A DNA stretch of 64,000 nt from Streptomyces sp. NBC_00376 (GCF_036077095.1 NZ_CP107960.1:3100001-3164000), one strand, 5' to 3'; counted from the first letter of the stretch, positions 1-8,692 are shown. Numbers and translations: made by a program. Notes: a model not told the origin generated them from the letters alone.

Positions 1-571
1 GGCTGGGGCCCGCACCGGTGGGCAGGGCACCGCCGAGGGCGATGGCCGCCAGTGAGACGGCGCTCGCCGCCGCGAAGGCGAATCTCCGGCCGCGCCAGGG
101 CGACCGCTCGCCCTCCCGGCCCGCCTCATGGATCCGGAAACCGGAACGGGAGGACCCGCCCGGCAGTACGGCCGTCGAGCCGTGCGGGGTCGGGAGGAAG
201 CCGAAGCCGCCGAGCGGCCGGCTCCCCGGCGAGTCCGGGCGGCTGCCGGACGGCTGGATCACGGGGAAGAGCCCGTCGCCGAAGCGCCCGGAGCCGCCGA
301 ATGGTCTGTCCGGGCCGTCGTCGTCACCCCCCGGCCCCCCGGGAAGGCCCTGCAGCCGGGCGAGGAAGCCCTCGGACGGCGACGGCGGGGCGGACTGGGC
401 GAAGACACTCTTCAGGCGACGCTGCGCCGCGGCCTCGGCCTTGCACTTGGCGCAGGTCGCGAGGTGGGCGAGCACCCGCTCACGGGCGTCGTGTTTCAGC
501 TCGCCGTCGACAAGCGCGGCGAGGCGGTCCCCCAGGTGTTGTTCCGCGGGGGTCGGACCTGTGCCACTCAC
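1..571 (-). CDS. Zinc-containing anti-sigma factor (zf-HC2/RseA type), C-terminus cut by window edge
   Basis: Membrane anti-sigma factor expected to hold the ECF sigma factor encoded just upstream. The 190 visible residues start at a GTG overlapping the sigma-factor stop (GTGA), so the two genes are translationally coupled. The N-terminal domain has the zinc-binding anti-sigma signature His36-x3-Cys40-x2-Cys43. A Gly/Pro/Asp-rich linker follows (about residues 60-155), then a hydrophobic stretch at about 164-184 that fits one transmembrane helix. The extracytoplasmic part lies beyond base 1. Membership of the ZAS family is read from the motif. Pairing with the neighbour is inferred from overlap and matches the M. 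tuberculosis sigE-rseA arrangement. Confidence 0.88.
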   Translation of the reverse strand, partial: MSGTGPTPAEQHLGDRLAALVDGELKHDARERVLAHLATCAKCKAEAAAQRRLKSVFAQSAPPSPSEGFLARLQGLPGGPGGDDDGPDRPFGGSGRFGDGLFPVIQPSGSRPDSPGSRPLGGFGFLPTPHGSTAVLPGGSSRSGFRIHEAGREGERSPWRGRRFAFAAASAVSLAAIALGGALPTGAGPS

Positions 572-1329
572 GCCGTTCCGCCCTCCCCTGCCAGGATCGC
601 GCCCGCCAGCGAGCGCTGCTCGGCACGGGCCTCGGGCGAGCGGTGCTTCAGGGCCTTGCGCAGGTGCGAACGGCCGCGGTGGATGCGGCTGCGCACGGTG
701 CCGAGCTTCACGCCCAGCGTCGCGGCGATCTCCTCGTACGAAAGACCCTCGATGTCGCAGAGCACGACGGCGGCACGGAATTCGGGCGCGAGGGTGTCCA
801 GCGCCTGCTGGACGTCCGCGTCGAAGTGGGTGTCGTTGAAGACCTGCTGCGGGGACGGCTCACGGCTCGGCAGCCGCTCGGCGGCGTCGTCGCCGAGGGA
901 GTCGAAGCGGATCCGCTGCTTACGACGGACCATGTCCAGGAACAGGTTGGTCGTGATGCGGTGCAGCCAGCCCTCGAAGGTGCCCGGTGTGTAGGTCGAC
1001 AGCGACCGGAACACCCGGACGAAGACCTCCTGGGTGAGGTCCTCGGCATCGTGCTGGTTGCCCGTCAGACGGTAGGCCAGGCGATAGACCCGGCCGCTGT
1101 GCGTGCTGACGATCTCTTCCCATGAGGGTGGCGTCCACGCCTGGGAGTCCGCGTCTGAGGCGAAGGTCGCGGTCGGTGCGGAGTCGTTGGAAGAACGGTC
1201 AGCAATGTAGGTCACGGATTTCGGCTCACCCGCCGACCTGAGAAAGCGCCGCAGCACTCCTCCCCGATCCACAGGCGCAGCCGCACCTCCCCTATCGGCT
1301 CTGGTGGTGTCCAGTGGAGTCCCTACCAT
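568..1329 (-). CDS. sigE: ECF RNA polymerase sigma factor, SigE type
   Basis: Group 4 (ECF) sigma factor of 253 residues. Region 2 spans about residues 70-140 (including [14 protein letters not shown] and the [11 protein letters not shown] segment) and region 4 about 175-227, with the helix-turn-helix [20 protein letters not shown]. The extended N-terminus is typical of M. tuberculosis SigE-like proteins, which respond to envelope and redox stress. The ATG at 1329 is preceded by GAGG with a 5-nt gap. The stop overlaps the anti-sigma gene by 4 nt. It is divergent from the methyltransferase gene, as in mycobacteria. The symbol refers to the mycobacterial-type SigE; the S. coelicolor cell-envelope factor also called SigE is a different protein. 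Confidence 0.9.
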   Translation of the reverse strand: MVGTPLDTTRADRGGAAAPVDRGGVLRRFLRSAGEPKSVTYIADRSSNDSAPTATFASDADSQAWTPPSWEEIVSTHSGRVYRLAYRLTGNQHDAEDLTQEVFVRVFRSLSTYTPGTFEGWLHRITTNLFLDMVRRKQRIRFDSLGDDAAERLPSREPSPQQVFNDTHFDADVQQALDTLAPEFRAAVVLCDIEGLSYEEIAATLGVKLGTVRSRIHRGRSHLRKALKHRSPEARAEQRSLAGAILAGEGGTA

Positions 1330-1541
1330 AGCCACCTCGCCCGTTAGCTCCGGATAAGCCTTTTTCCTGCTGGGGCCGGGGATCGCCCCGGGAACCGCCG
1401 GCCCGTGGCTCCCGGACCCGATCCGCGGGCCGATTCCACAGGCTCTCCCCTGCCTCTCCATAACGCCCGGTCCCATCTGCGGGTTCCCGGGTGCAGCGGA
1501 TACAGTCACCGTTGCGCCAACTACGGGGACAGGAGAGGGTC

Positions 1542-2177
1542 ATTACCGCCAACCGGCAGACGAGCTGGGCGTTCGCCGACGCCTTTGTCGCCGAGGACGA
1601 AGCACTGCACTGGGCCCGGGACCGGGCCCGGGAGGCGGGGCTCCGCTCGGTGTCGCCAGGTACCGGCGCCGCGCTGCGCCTGCTCGCTGCCACGACGGAC
1701 GCGAAAGCGGTGGCCGAAATCGGTACCGGGACCGGCGTGTCCGGTCTCTATCTGCTGCACGGAATGCGGCCCGACGGCGTGCTGACCACGGTCGACCCGG
1801 AGCCCGAGCGCCAGCAGTTCGCCCGCGAGGCCTTCCGGGCCGCCGGGTTCGCCGCCAACCGTGCCCGCTTCATTCCCGGCCGCGCCCTGGACGTACTGCC
1901 CCGGCTCGCGGACGGCGGATACGACCTCGTGTTCTGCGACGGCGACCGGCTGGAGAGCCTGGACTGCCTCGCTGAATCGTTGCGCCTGCTGCGCCCCGGC
2001 GGCCTGGTCTGCTTCGAGGGCGTCTTCGCGGACGGCCGTACCGTCGATTCCGCGGCCCAGCCCGCGGAGGTGCTGCGGCTGCGGGAGCTGCTGCGCGCGG
2101 TGCGGGAGAGCCAGGAGCTGCTGTCGACGCTGCTGCCGGTGGGCGACGGGCTGCTGTGCGCGGTGCGCAGGGGCTGA
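1542..2177 (+). CDS. SAM-dependent O-methyltransferase (family 3), probable ATT start
   Basis: Class I SAM methyltransferase of about 211 residues. The SAM motif AEIGTGTGVSGLYLL is followed by an acidic loop (TTVDPEPE) and DLVFCDGD, as in caffeoyl-CoA/catechol O-methyltransferase-like proteins; the substrate is unknown. There is no good ATG, GTG or TTG near the expected start. AGGAGAGG (1531-1538) is followed, with a 6-nt gap from AGGAG, by ATT ACC GCC AAC, so an AUU start at 1542 fits best. An in-frame TTG at 1512 and GTG at 1491 are alternatives without good ribosome-binding sites. The gene is divergent from sigE, like Rv1220c and Rv1221 in M. tuberculosis. Confidence 0.82.
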   Translation: MTANRQTSWAFADAFVAEDEALHWARDRAREAGLRSVSPGTGAALRLLAATTDAKAVAEIGTGTGVSGLYLLHGMRPDGVLTTVDPEPERQQFAREAFRAAGFAANRARFIPGRALDVLPRLADGGYDLVFCDGDRLESLDCLAESLRLLRPGGLVCFEGVFADGRTVDSAAQPAEVLRLRELLRAVRESQELLSTLLPVGDGLLCAVRRG

Positions 2178-2264
2178 GGCCCGCAAGGCCGCGCCGGACT
2201 GTCCGGCCATCCGGGCCGTGAACGGTCGCGGAGGGCCGCGAACAGTCGTGAACGGTCATGGACG

Positions 2265-2305
2265 CAGCACTGCCCCGGCACGGACTCCGTGCCGGGGCAG
2301 TGCTG
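2265..2305. terminator. Bidirectional hairpin terminator
   Basis: Perfect 20-bp inverted repeat (arm CAGCACTGCCCCGGCACGGA) around one base, between the convergent methyltransferase and DUF3117 genes. No long T tract, as is usual in Streptomyces. Confidence 0.8.
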
Positions 2306-2323
2306 AAGTGTGGGCGCCTCTGC

Positions 2324-2491
2324 TCAGCCGACGACCTTCTTGAGGGCATCGCCGAGTGCATCGGCCTCGTCCGGAGTCAGCTCCACGACAAGCCGACCGC
2401 CGCCTTCGAGCGGAACGCGCATGACGATGCCCCGCCCCTCCTTTGTCACCTCGAGCGGGCCGTCGCCCGTCCGCGGCTTCATGGCCGCCAT
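2324..2491 (-). CDS. DUF3117 family small protein (55 aa)
   Basis: A 55-residue protein beginning MAAMKPRTGDGPLEVTKEG and ending ALGDALKKVVG. This is the highly conserved actinobacterial DUF3117 family (Rv1211 in M. tuberculosis), whose function is unknown. The ATG at 2491 has AGGAAGGGG about 7 nt upstream. The protein is small, charged and without a membrane segment. It sits in the same neighbourhood (glycosylase, FolP2, SigE) as in mycobacteria. Confidence 0.88.
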   Translation of the reverse strand: MAAMKPRTGDGPLEVTKEGRGIVMRVPLEGGGRLVVELTPDEADALGDALKKVVG

Positions 2492-2804
2492 GCTCGTTCC
2501 CCTTCCTGAAACCAGCTCATCGCAACCGGCGGCCCCATGACAGGCGCTGTGTCACCGGCATCGAACACATTGCTTCCAGGCCATTATCCCGCATCACAGA
2601 CCCCAATGACCAACATCGGTCTGCATCGCTTGCGCAACGCGCTCTCTCAAAACCACCCAATTCGGCGATCGGCCTGCGATACTCCGCCACCCGCACCCCC
2701 GCATCGGAGCGCAATTGTTAGACGCAGGTCACATATCGGCTCCCGTCCGAGTCGGCCATGCTTGCCTGGACAGGCATTGCCCGAGGTGCGAAGGGGACAA
2801 CGAA
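2492..2804. other. Intergenic region between DUF3117 and enoyl-CoA hydratase
   Basis: 313 bp between divergently transcribed genes, less GC-rich than its surroundings, so it should hold both promoters. TGACA...TGTCA half-sites occur at 2537-2553. I could not assign a confident promoter or an extra gene. Confidence 0.5.
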
Positions 2805-3617
2805 ATGGCCGACCACATGGCGGACAGCGTGCTCTACGAAGTGAGCGACGGACTCGCGACGATCACGATCAACCGTCCCGACGCGATGAACGCCATGAAC
2901 ACCGCGGCCAAGGTGGCGCTCCGGGACGCGCTGCGGTCCGCGGCGGCCGACACCGCCGTACGCGCCGTGCTGCTCACCGCGACCGGGCGGGCGTTCTGCG
3001 TCGGCCAGGATCTGAAGGAGCACGTGGCCACGCTCGAAAGCACCCGCGAGTCGGGCAGCGGCAACGCGCTGAGCACCGTGCAGGAGCACTACAACCCGAT
3101 CGTGCGGGCCATCACCGAGATGCCCAAGCCGGTCGTCGCCGGGGTGAACGGCGTCGCCGCCGGTGCCGGTTTCGGCTTCGCGCTCGCCTGCGACTACCGG
3201 GTGGTCGCCGACACCGCCTCGTTCAACACCTCCTTCGCCGGCGTGGCCCTCACCGCCGACTCGGGCGTCTCGTGGACGCTGCCGCGCCTGATCGGGCAGA
3301 GCCGCGCCGCCGATCTGCTGCTCTTCCCGCGCTCGATCTCCGCACAGGACGCCCATGAGCTGGGCATCGTGAACAAGCTGGTGCCCGCCGCCGACCTGGC
3401 CGCCGAGGCCGCCGCCGTGGCCCGCACCCTGGCGTCCGGCCCCACGGTGGCGTACGCCGCGCTCAAGGAGTCCCTGGCGTACGGCGCCGGTCACTCGCTG
3501 GGCGAGGCGCTGGAGAAGGAGGACGAGCTCCAGACCCGGGCGGGCGCGTCCGAGGACCACACGATCGCGGTGCAGGCGTTCCTGAACAAGGAGCGGCCGA
3601 AGTACCTCGGCCGGTAG
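2805..3617 (+). CDS. Enoyl-CoA hydratase/isomerase family protein
   Basis: Crotonase-fold enzyme of 270 residues, likely acting on a 2-enoyl-CoA in fatty acid or phenylacetate-type degradation. The family signature is complete: NRPDAMNAMN near the start, the CoA/oxyanion-hole segment AFCVGQDLKEH, and the second oxyanion loop GVNGVAAGAGFGFALACDYR. The length is standard. The ATG at 2805 follows AAGGGG with an 8-nt gap. It is convergent with the tag gene, with only 8 bp between stops. The exact substrate cannot be read from sequence; PaaG-like is possible. Confidence 0.87.
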   Translation: MADHMADSVLYEVSDGLATITINRPDAMNAMNTAAKVALRDALRSAAADTAVRAVLLTATGRAFCVGQDLKEHVATLESTRESGSGNALSTVQEHYNPIVRAITEMPKPVVAGVNGVAAGAGFGFALACDYRVVADTASFNTSFAGVALTADSGVSWTLPRLIGQSRAADLLLFPRSISAQDAHELGIVNKLVPAADLAAEAAAVARTLASGPTVAYAALKESLAYGAGHSLGEALEKEDELQTRAGASEDHTIAVQAFLNKERPKYLGR

Positions 3618-3625
3618 CTCCCGGG

Positions 3626-4210
3626 CTACGCCCCCGTACGGCGCGCCACGCAGTCGGCCAGGTGGTCGTCGACCAGGCCGCACGCCTGCATCAGCGCGTA
3701 GGCCGTGGTGGGCCCGACGAAGCGCAGGCCGCGCTTCTTGAGGTCCTTGGCCAGTGCGGTGGACTCCGGGGTGACCGCCGGGATGTCCTCGGTGGTGCGC
3801 GGTACCGGGCGGCCGGCCGGGTCGGGGGCGTGGGACCAGATCACCTCGTCCAGCTCGCCGTCCGCCCAGCCCGCCAGCACCTTGGCGTTGGCGAGGGTCG
3901 CCTCGATCTTCGCGCGGTTGCGGATGATGCCGGCGTCGGCGAGGAGGCGCTCCTTGTCGGCGTCGGTGAACTCCGCGACGGCGGGGATCTTGAACCCGGC
4001 GAAGGCGGAGCGGAAGCCCTCCCGGCGGCGCAGGATCGTCAGCCAGGACAGGCCCGACTGGAAGGCCTCCAGGCAGAGCCGTTCGAAGAGGGCGTCGTCG
4101 CCGTGGACGGGGCGGCCCCATTCGGTGTCGTGGTACGCGAGGTAGTCCTCGGTGGAGAGCCCCCACGGGCAGCGCAGGCCGCCGTCCGGGGCCGCTTCGA
4201 CGCCGCTCAT
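3626..4210 (-). CDS. tag: DNA-3-methyladenine glycosylase I
   Basis: Base-excision repair enzyme of 194 residues removing 3-methyladenine from alkylated DNA. It shows the Tag family features: N-terminal RCPWG and YHDTEWGRPVH, the FERLCLEAFQSGLSWLTIL core, GLRFVGPTTAYALMQACG, and a C-terminal His/Cys segment (DDHLADCVAR) contributing to the structural zinc site. Its ATG overlaps the stop of the upstream DivIVA-like gene (ATGA), so the two are co-translated. The same pair (Rv1209-Rv1210) occurs in M. tuberculosis. Confidence 0.92.
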   Translation of the reverse strand: MSGVEAAPDGGLRCPWGLSTEDYLAYHDTEWGRPVHGDDALFERLCLEAFQSGLSWLTILRRREGFRSAFAGFKIPAVAEFTDADKERLLADAGIIRNRAKIEATLANAKVLAGWADGELDEVIWSHAPDPAGRPVPRTTEDIPAVTPESTALAKDLKKRGLRFVGPTTAYALMQACGLVDDHLADCVARRTGA

Positions 4211-4656
4211 TCCTGGGGCTCCTCTCCGGGGTGCCCGGTCCGCCGCGGGTCCGGGCCGGGCGCCTCCCACGGCGCCCTCGGGCGGTCCTCGGGCAGCTCC
4301 CGCGCCTGTGACGGCTGTTCCTTCGGCGGCTTGATCAGATCGGGGCCGCCGACCGCGGTCGCCTGGGCACCGGCCAGCGCCGACTCCAGCTCCGCGATCC
4401 GCGCATCCCGCTCGGCGAGCTCGGCGCCGAGCCGGCTGAGCGCGACATCGACGTCCGCCATGCGGTAGCCCCGCACGGCCACCGGCAGGCGCAGCGCGTC
4501 GACGTCCGCGCGGCCGACCGGTCTCGTCTCGGGCAGCGGGTCGGTCAGTTGCTCGGGAGCCACGTCCTGCAGGACGGCGCTCTTCCCCCCACCGACCACC
4601 GCTAGGGTGACCGCGGCCACGACCACGACCATCGTCGCCAGCAAGAACCAGAACAC
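4207..4656 (-). CDS. DivIVA-domain-like membrane-anchored protein
   Basis: About 149 residues. An N-terminal hydrophobic helix (FWFLLATMVVVVAAVTLAVV) is followed by a short DivIVA-like motif (LPVAVRGYRMADVDVALSRL), a coiled-coil segment (ELAERDARIAELESAL) and a Pro-rich tail. DivIVA-type 'RGYR..DVD' segments help polar or septal localisation. The start is ambiguous: ATG at 4662 lies directly on GGGGAG, while GTG at 4656 has a 6-nt gap and is preferred. It is coupled to tag by a 4-nt overlap. Function is unknown; polar membrane association is an inference. Confidence 0.75.
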   Translation of the reverse strand: MFWFLLATMVVVVAAVTLAVVGGGKSAVLQDVAPEQLTDPLPETRPVGRADVDALRLPVAVRGYRMADVDVALSRLGAELAERDARIAELESALAGAQATAVGGPDLIKPPKEQPSQARELPEDRPRAPWEAPGPDPRRTGHPGEEPQE

Positions 4657-4799
4657 GCGCATCTCCCCAAGAGCGGAAACCTGTCCGGGTCCGATCGTGC
4701 CATGCGCCACCGACAACCGGTGGCCGCCCGGACAGGGCCGGGACAGCCCTTAGGGTCGCAGGTGACTCACATGGCGATCCGGCAAAGGAGAAACGCGGT

Positions 4800-5672
4800 A
4801 TGCGAAGCGGTGCGCTCAGGCTGGGACGGCGCGAATTCGGCGCGCACGAGCCGGTGATCATGGCGATCGTGAACCGTACCCCGGACTCCTTCTACGACCA
4901 GGGGGCGACCTTCCGTGACGAACCGGCGCTCGCCCGGGTCGAGCAGGCGATCGCGGAGGGTGCGGCGATCGTCGACATCGGGGGCGTGAAGGCGGGACCG
5001 GGCGAGGAGGTGACCGCCGAGGAGGAGGCGCGCCGCACGGTGGGGTTCGTCGCGGAGGTGCGCCGCCGCCATCCGGACGTGGTGATCAGCGTCGACACCT
5101 GGCGCCACGACGTGGGCGAGGCGGTCTGCGAGGCCGGCGCCGATGTGCTGAACGACGCGTGGGGCGGCGTCGACCCGAAGCTCGCGGAGGTCGCCGCGCG
5201 GTACGGCGCCGGTCTGGTGTGCACGCACGCGGGCGGCGCCGAGCCGCGGACCCGGCCGCACCGGATCGCGTACGAGGACGTGATGGCGGACATCCTGCGG
5301 GTGACGGTGGGGCTGGCCGAGCGGGCGGTGGAGCTCGGGGTGCGGCCCGACGGGATCATGATCGACCCCGGTCATGACTTCGGGAAGAACACCCGGCACT
5401 CCCTGGAGGCGACGCGGCGGCTCGGTGAGATGACGCAGACCGGCTGGCCGGTGCTCGTCTCGCTGTCCAACAAGGACTTCGTCGGCGAGACGCTCGACCG
5501 TCCGGTGAAGGAGCGGGTCATCGGGACGCTGGCGACCACGGCCGTATCGGCGTGGCTGGGGGCGCAGGTGTACCGGGTGCACGAGGTGGCGGAGACCCGG
5601 CAGGTGCTGGACATGGTGGCGTCGATCGCGGGGCACCGGGAGCCGGCCGTGGCACGGCGCGGACTGGCCTGA
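4800..5672 (+). CDS. Dihydropteroate synthase family protein, FolP2-like
   Basis: Pterin-binding TIM-barrel protein of 290 residues. It carries a DHPS signature (VNRTPDSFYDQG near residue 24), DIGGVKAGPGEEV, SVDTWRHDV, LNDAWGG and DPGHDFGKN. The first motif reads NRTPDSFYD rather than the NVTPDSFSD of bona fide enzymes; mycobacterial FolP2, reported to lack DHPS activity, carries the same variant. It may therefore be a paralogue with another pterin-related role. The ATG at 4800 has AAGGAG 9 nt upstream. It is divergent from the DivIVA-like gene and convergent with the LOG-type gene. Confidence 0.82.
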   Translation: MRSGALRLGRREFGAHEPVIMAIVNRTPDSFYDQGATFRDEPALARVEQAIAEGAAIVDIGGVKAGPGEEVTAEEEARRTVGFVAEVRRRHPDVVISVDTWRHDVGEAVCEAGADVLNDAWGGVDPKLAEVAARYGAGLVCTHAGGAEPRTRPHRIAYEDVMADILRVTVGLAERAVELGVRPDGIMIDPGHDFGKNTRHSLEATRRLGEMTQTGWPVLVSLSNKDFVGETLDRPVKERVIGTLATTAVSAWLGAQVYRVHEVAETRQVLDMVASIAGHREPAVARRGLA

Positions 5673-5679
5673 GCGGGGC

Positions 5680-5709
5680 GGTGCGGGGCCCCGCGACGGG
5701 CCCCGCACC
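5680..5709. terminator. Bidirectional hairpin terminator
   Basis: 12-bp inverted repeat (arm GGTGCGGGGCCC) with a 6-nt loop, between the convergent FolP2-like and LOG-type genes. Confidence 0.7.
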
Positions 5710-5721
5710 CCGGACCGTCCC

Positions 5722-6471
5722 TTACCGGCCGACTTCCTTCGTCACGAGGTTGACCGCCTCGTCCACGTCGTCGGTGACGTGGAACAGCAGCAGGTCGTGC
5801 TCGGACGCCTTGCCCTGCGCCACCACCGTGTCCCGCAGCCAGTCCACGAGACCGCTCCAGTACGCGGTGCCGAACAGCACGATCGGGAAGCGGGTGACCT
5901 TGCCCGTCTGGACGAGGGTGAGCGCCTCGAAGAGTTCGTCCAGGGTGCCGAGCCCGCCGGGCAGTACGACGAAGCCCTGCGCGTACTTCACGAACATCGT
6001 CTTGCGGACGAAGAAGTAGCGGAAGTTCACGCCGATGTCGACGTGCGGGTTGAGCCCGGACTCGAAGGGCAGCTCGATGCCGAGTCCGACCGAGACGCCC
6101 TTCGCCTCCCGCGCCCCCTTGTTCGCCGCCTCCATCGCGCCCGGCCCGCCTCCGGTGATCACCGCGAAGCCGGCCTCCACCAGGGCCTTGCCGATCCGTA
6201 CGCCCGCCTCGTAGTCGGGCCCGCCGGCCGGGGTGCGGGCCGAACCGAAGACGCTGATCGCGCTCGGCAGCTCGGCCAGCGCGCCGAATCCCTCGACGAA
6301 CTCCGACTGGATGCGCATCACCCGCCAGGGATCGGTGTGCACCCACTCGGAGTCGCCCTCGGTGTCCAGCAGCCGCTGGTCGGTGGTACCGGGCTGCACC
6401 TGTTCCCTGCGGCGAAGTACCGGCCCGACCCGCTGCTCCTCGGGTACGTGTGCTCCCTCGGGGTTGCCCAT
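5722..6471 (-). CDS. TIGR00730 / LOG family Rossmann-fold protein
   Basis: 249-residue protein of the LOG (cytokinin-activating phosphoribohydrolase) family. It has the nucleotide-binding VFGSART, the ITGGGPGAMEAANKGA segment and the catalytic signature PGGLGTLDELFEAL. The N-terminal 45 residues are variable. The family cleaves ribose 5-phosphate from N6-modified AMP or AMP; the substrate here is unproven. The ATG at 6471 is chosen over one 33 bp upstream because GGAGGG lies 8 nt before it. The M. tuberculosis homologue Rv1205 has a similar neighbourhood. Confidence 0.88.
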   Translation of the reverse strand: MGNPEGAHVPEEQRVGPVLRRREQVQPGTTDQRLLDTEGDSEWVHTDPWRVMRIQSEFVEGFGALAELPSAISVFGSARTPAGGPDYEAGVRIGKALVEAGFAVITGGGPGAMEAANKGAREAKGVSVGLGIELPFESGLNPHVDIGVNFRYFFVRKTMFVKYAQGFVVLPGGLGTLDELFEALTLVQTGKVTRFPIVLFGTAYWSGLVDWLRDTVVAQGKASEHDLLLFHVTDDVDEAVNLVTKEVGR

Positions 6472-6573
6472 GACCTGCTCCCTCCGACGACGATCGACGG
6501 CCATCTGCCGATGACCATTCGTTGTCAGGTCAGGGTAGATCGACGGAGGTTACGGAGAGGGGAATGCCATGGG

Positions 6574-7653
6574 TCAGGAGGTGAGCCAGGAGCGGAGCCG
6601 CTCCTCGCACCGGGTGATCCGCTCGACCACCACGTGCTCGTCCCGCTTGTGGGCGAAGAGCGGGTCGCCCGGTCCGTAGTTCACCGCGGGGACGCCGAGG
6701 GAACCGAAGCGGGAGACGTCCGTCCAGCCGAACTTGGGCCGGGCGGTGCCGCCCACCGCCGCCATGAACGCCTTGGCCGCCGGGTGCGAGAGGCCGGGCA
6801 TGGCCGCGCCCGAGTGGTCGTCCACGACGAATTCGGCGACGCCGCAGTCCGCGAAGACCTCGTGGACGTGGGCCAGCGCCTCCTCGGCGGTCCGGTCGGG
6901 CGCGTACCGGAAATTGACCACGACGGTGCAGGCGTCCGGGATGACGTTGTTGGCGACGCCCCCCTCGATCCGTACCGCGTTCAGGCCCTCGCGGTATTCG
7001 AGGCCCTCGATGACCGGGCGGCGCGGTTCGTACGCGGCGAGGCGGGCCAGGATCGGGGCGGCGGAGTGGATGGCGTTGGACCCCATCCAGCCTCGCGCGG
7101 AGTGGGCCCGCTCCCCCTCCGTACGGAGGAAGACCCGCAGGGTGCCCTGGCAGCCGCCCTCGACCTCGGCGTCGGTGCCCTCCAGCAGGATCGCGAAGTC
7201 GCCCGCCAGCCAGTCGGGGTGGGCGTCGGCGATGTGGCCGAGCCCGTTGAGGTGCGCGGCGACCTCCTCGTTGTCGTAGAAGACGAAGGTCAGGTCGCGG
7301 TTGGGCTCGGGCACGGTCGCGGCGATCCGCAGCTGGACGGCGACGCCCGACTTCATGTCGGTGGTGCCGCAGCCCCACAGCACCCCGTTCTCGTCGAGCC
7401 GGGACGGCACGTTGTCGGCGATCGGGACGGTGTCGATGTGCCCGGCGAGCACCACCCGCTCGGCGCGGCCCAGGTTCGTCCTGGCCACGACGTTGTTTCC
7501 GTACCGGTCGACGGTCAGGTGCGGGAGCGTGCGCAGCGCCGTCTCGATCGCGTCGGCGAGGTCCTTCTCCTGACCGCTGACCGACGGGAAGTCGACGAGC
7601 CGGGCGGTGAGCTCCGGGCCGTCCAGGGTGAGGTCAAGTGTGGTTTCGGGCAT
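6574..7653 (-). CDS. dapE: Succinyl-diaminopimelate desuccinylase
   Basis: M20-family metallohydrolase of 359 residues in the succinylase branch of lysine/meso-DAP synthesis, giving LL-DAP plus succinate. Metal and catalytic motifs are visible: AGHIDTVPIADN, WGCGTTDMKSG and the FYDNEEVAA glutamates. TARPKFGWTDVSRF and a late HKRDEHV supply further binding residues. The length fits the actinobacterial DapE subgroup. dapC, two steps away in the same pathway, lies about 2 kb downstream on the same strand. Confidence 0.92.
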   Translation of the reverse strand: MPETTLDLTLDGPELTARLVDFPSVSGQEKDLADAIETALRTLPHLTVDRYGNNVVARTNLGRAERVVLAGHIDTVPIADNVPSRLDENGVLWGCGTTDMKSGVAVQLRIAATVPEPNRDLTFVFYDNEEVAAHLNGLGHIADAHPDWLAGDFAILLEGTDAEVEGGCQGTLRVFLRTEGERAHSARGWMGSNAIHSAAPILARLAAYEPRRPVIEGLEYREGLNAVRIEGGVANNVIPDACTVVVNFRYAPDRTAEEALAHVHEVFADCGVAEFVVDDHSGAAMPGLSHPAAKAFMAAVGGTARPKFGWTDVSRFGSLGVPAVNYGPGDPLFAHKRDEHVVVERITRCEERLRSWLTS

Positions 7654-7714
7654 GGCACCGACCCTAAGGGACTGGGCCCTCGGCCCCGGTCGGGCACTCC
7701 AGTACGGTGGGCCC

Positions 7715-8662
7715 GTGCCCCGGACCGTCTCCCCCGCCCGCCGACACACCGGCCGCAGCCGCCCCTTGCGCATCGCGGCGGCCCTTGTCGTGCTCGCCGC
7801 GCTCGGCGGCTATCTGACCGTTCAGTACATAACCGGCAGCCAGGTCGTCGAAGGATGCGTCGTGCGGTCCGCGGACGGCTCGGACGGCAAGGGCCGTACG
7901 TACCGGATGAGCCCGGAGCAGGCGGTCAACGCCGCGACGATCTCCGCGGTCGGCACCTCGCGCGGGATGCCGGAGCGCGCCGTGACGATCGCGCTGGCGA
8001 CCGCGCTCCAGGAGTCCGGGCTGCGCAACATCGAGCACGGTGACCGGGATTCACTGGGGCTGTTCCAGCAGCGTCCCTCGCAGGGCTGGGGCACCGAGGA
8101 GCAGATCCTGGACCCGGTCTACTCCGCCGGGCAGTTCTACCGGCATCTCGCCGAGGTCCCCGGTTACTCGCGGCTGCCGCTGACGGTCGCCGCGCAGCGG
8201 GTCCAGCGCAGCGGTTTCCCGCAGGCGTACGCGAAGCACGAGCCGGACGCGGCCCTGCTGGCGGCCGCGCTGACCGGTCGTACCCCCGCCGCGCTGAACT
8301 GCGCGCCGCCGCGGGCGACGGCGGCGAGCGCCGACGCGGCGAAGGTGCGGGCGGAGCTGGTGCGCGCCTTCGGCAAGGACGTGCTGCCCGCGGCGCGGAC
8401 GGCTCCCGAGGACGGCGGGGGCGCCGCCGGCGCGGCGGCGACGAGCACGGTATCGGTGCCGGTGCCGGCGCCCCGGGCGTCCGAGGAGGACGGCTCGGCC
8501 CGGCGCGGCTGGGAGCTGGCGCACTGGGCGGTCGCGCAGTCCGAGGCGCTCCGCCTGGGCGAGGTCTCGTACGCGGGCCAGGTGTGGGAGGCCGGGTCGG
8601 GCTGGCGGACGGAGCGTAAGGAATCGGGCACCACCGAGGTGCGGATCAAGCTCGCTCGCTAG
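7715..8662 (+). CDS. Membrane-anchored lytic-transglycosylase-like protein
   Basis: 315 residues with an N-terminal signal-anchor (about residues 19-40, LRIAAALVVLAALGGYLTVQ). An extracytoplasmic domain follows with ALQESGLRN and DSLGLFQQRPSQGWGT, resembling lysozyme-like (SLT) folds where the Glu is catalytic. The second half is Ala/Thr-rich with a low-complexity linker before a C-terminal segment of unknown role. Such proteins are often mislabelled as metal transporters; no transport feature is present. The GTG start at 7715 sits in a compact divergent promoter with dapE. Peptidoglycan remodelling is an inference from the motif. Confidence 0.7.
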   Translation: MPRTVSPARRHTGRSRPLRIAAALVVLAALGGYLTVQYITGSQVVEGCVVRSADGSDGKGRTYRMSPEQAVNAATISAVGTSRGMPERAVTIALATALQESGLRNIEHGDRDSLGLFQQRPSQGWGTEEQILDPVYSAGQFYRHLAEVPGYSRLPLTVAAQRVQRSGFPQAYAKHEPDAALLAAALTGRTPAALNCAPPRATAASADAAKVRAELVRAFGKDVLPAARTAPEDGGGAAGAAATSTVSVPVPAPRASEEDGSARRGWELAHWAVAQSEALRLGEVSYAGQVWEAGSGWRTERKESGTTEVRIKLAR

Positions 8663-8692
8663 TTCGCACGACCACCCGGAGGTGTCGTCCGA
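8663..8692. terminator. Hairpin immediately after the stop codon
   Basis: 10-bp inverted repeat with one mismatch (TTCGCACGAC / GTCGTCCGAA) and a 10-nt loop, starting at the base after the TAG stop. Confidence 0.5.

Noticed and set aside
7715..8662. Heavy-metal or cobalt transporter annotation
   Set aside because: Only one N-terminal helix and a lysozyme-like segment are present; nothing indicates transport.
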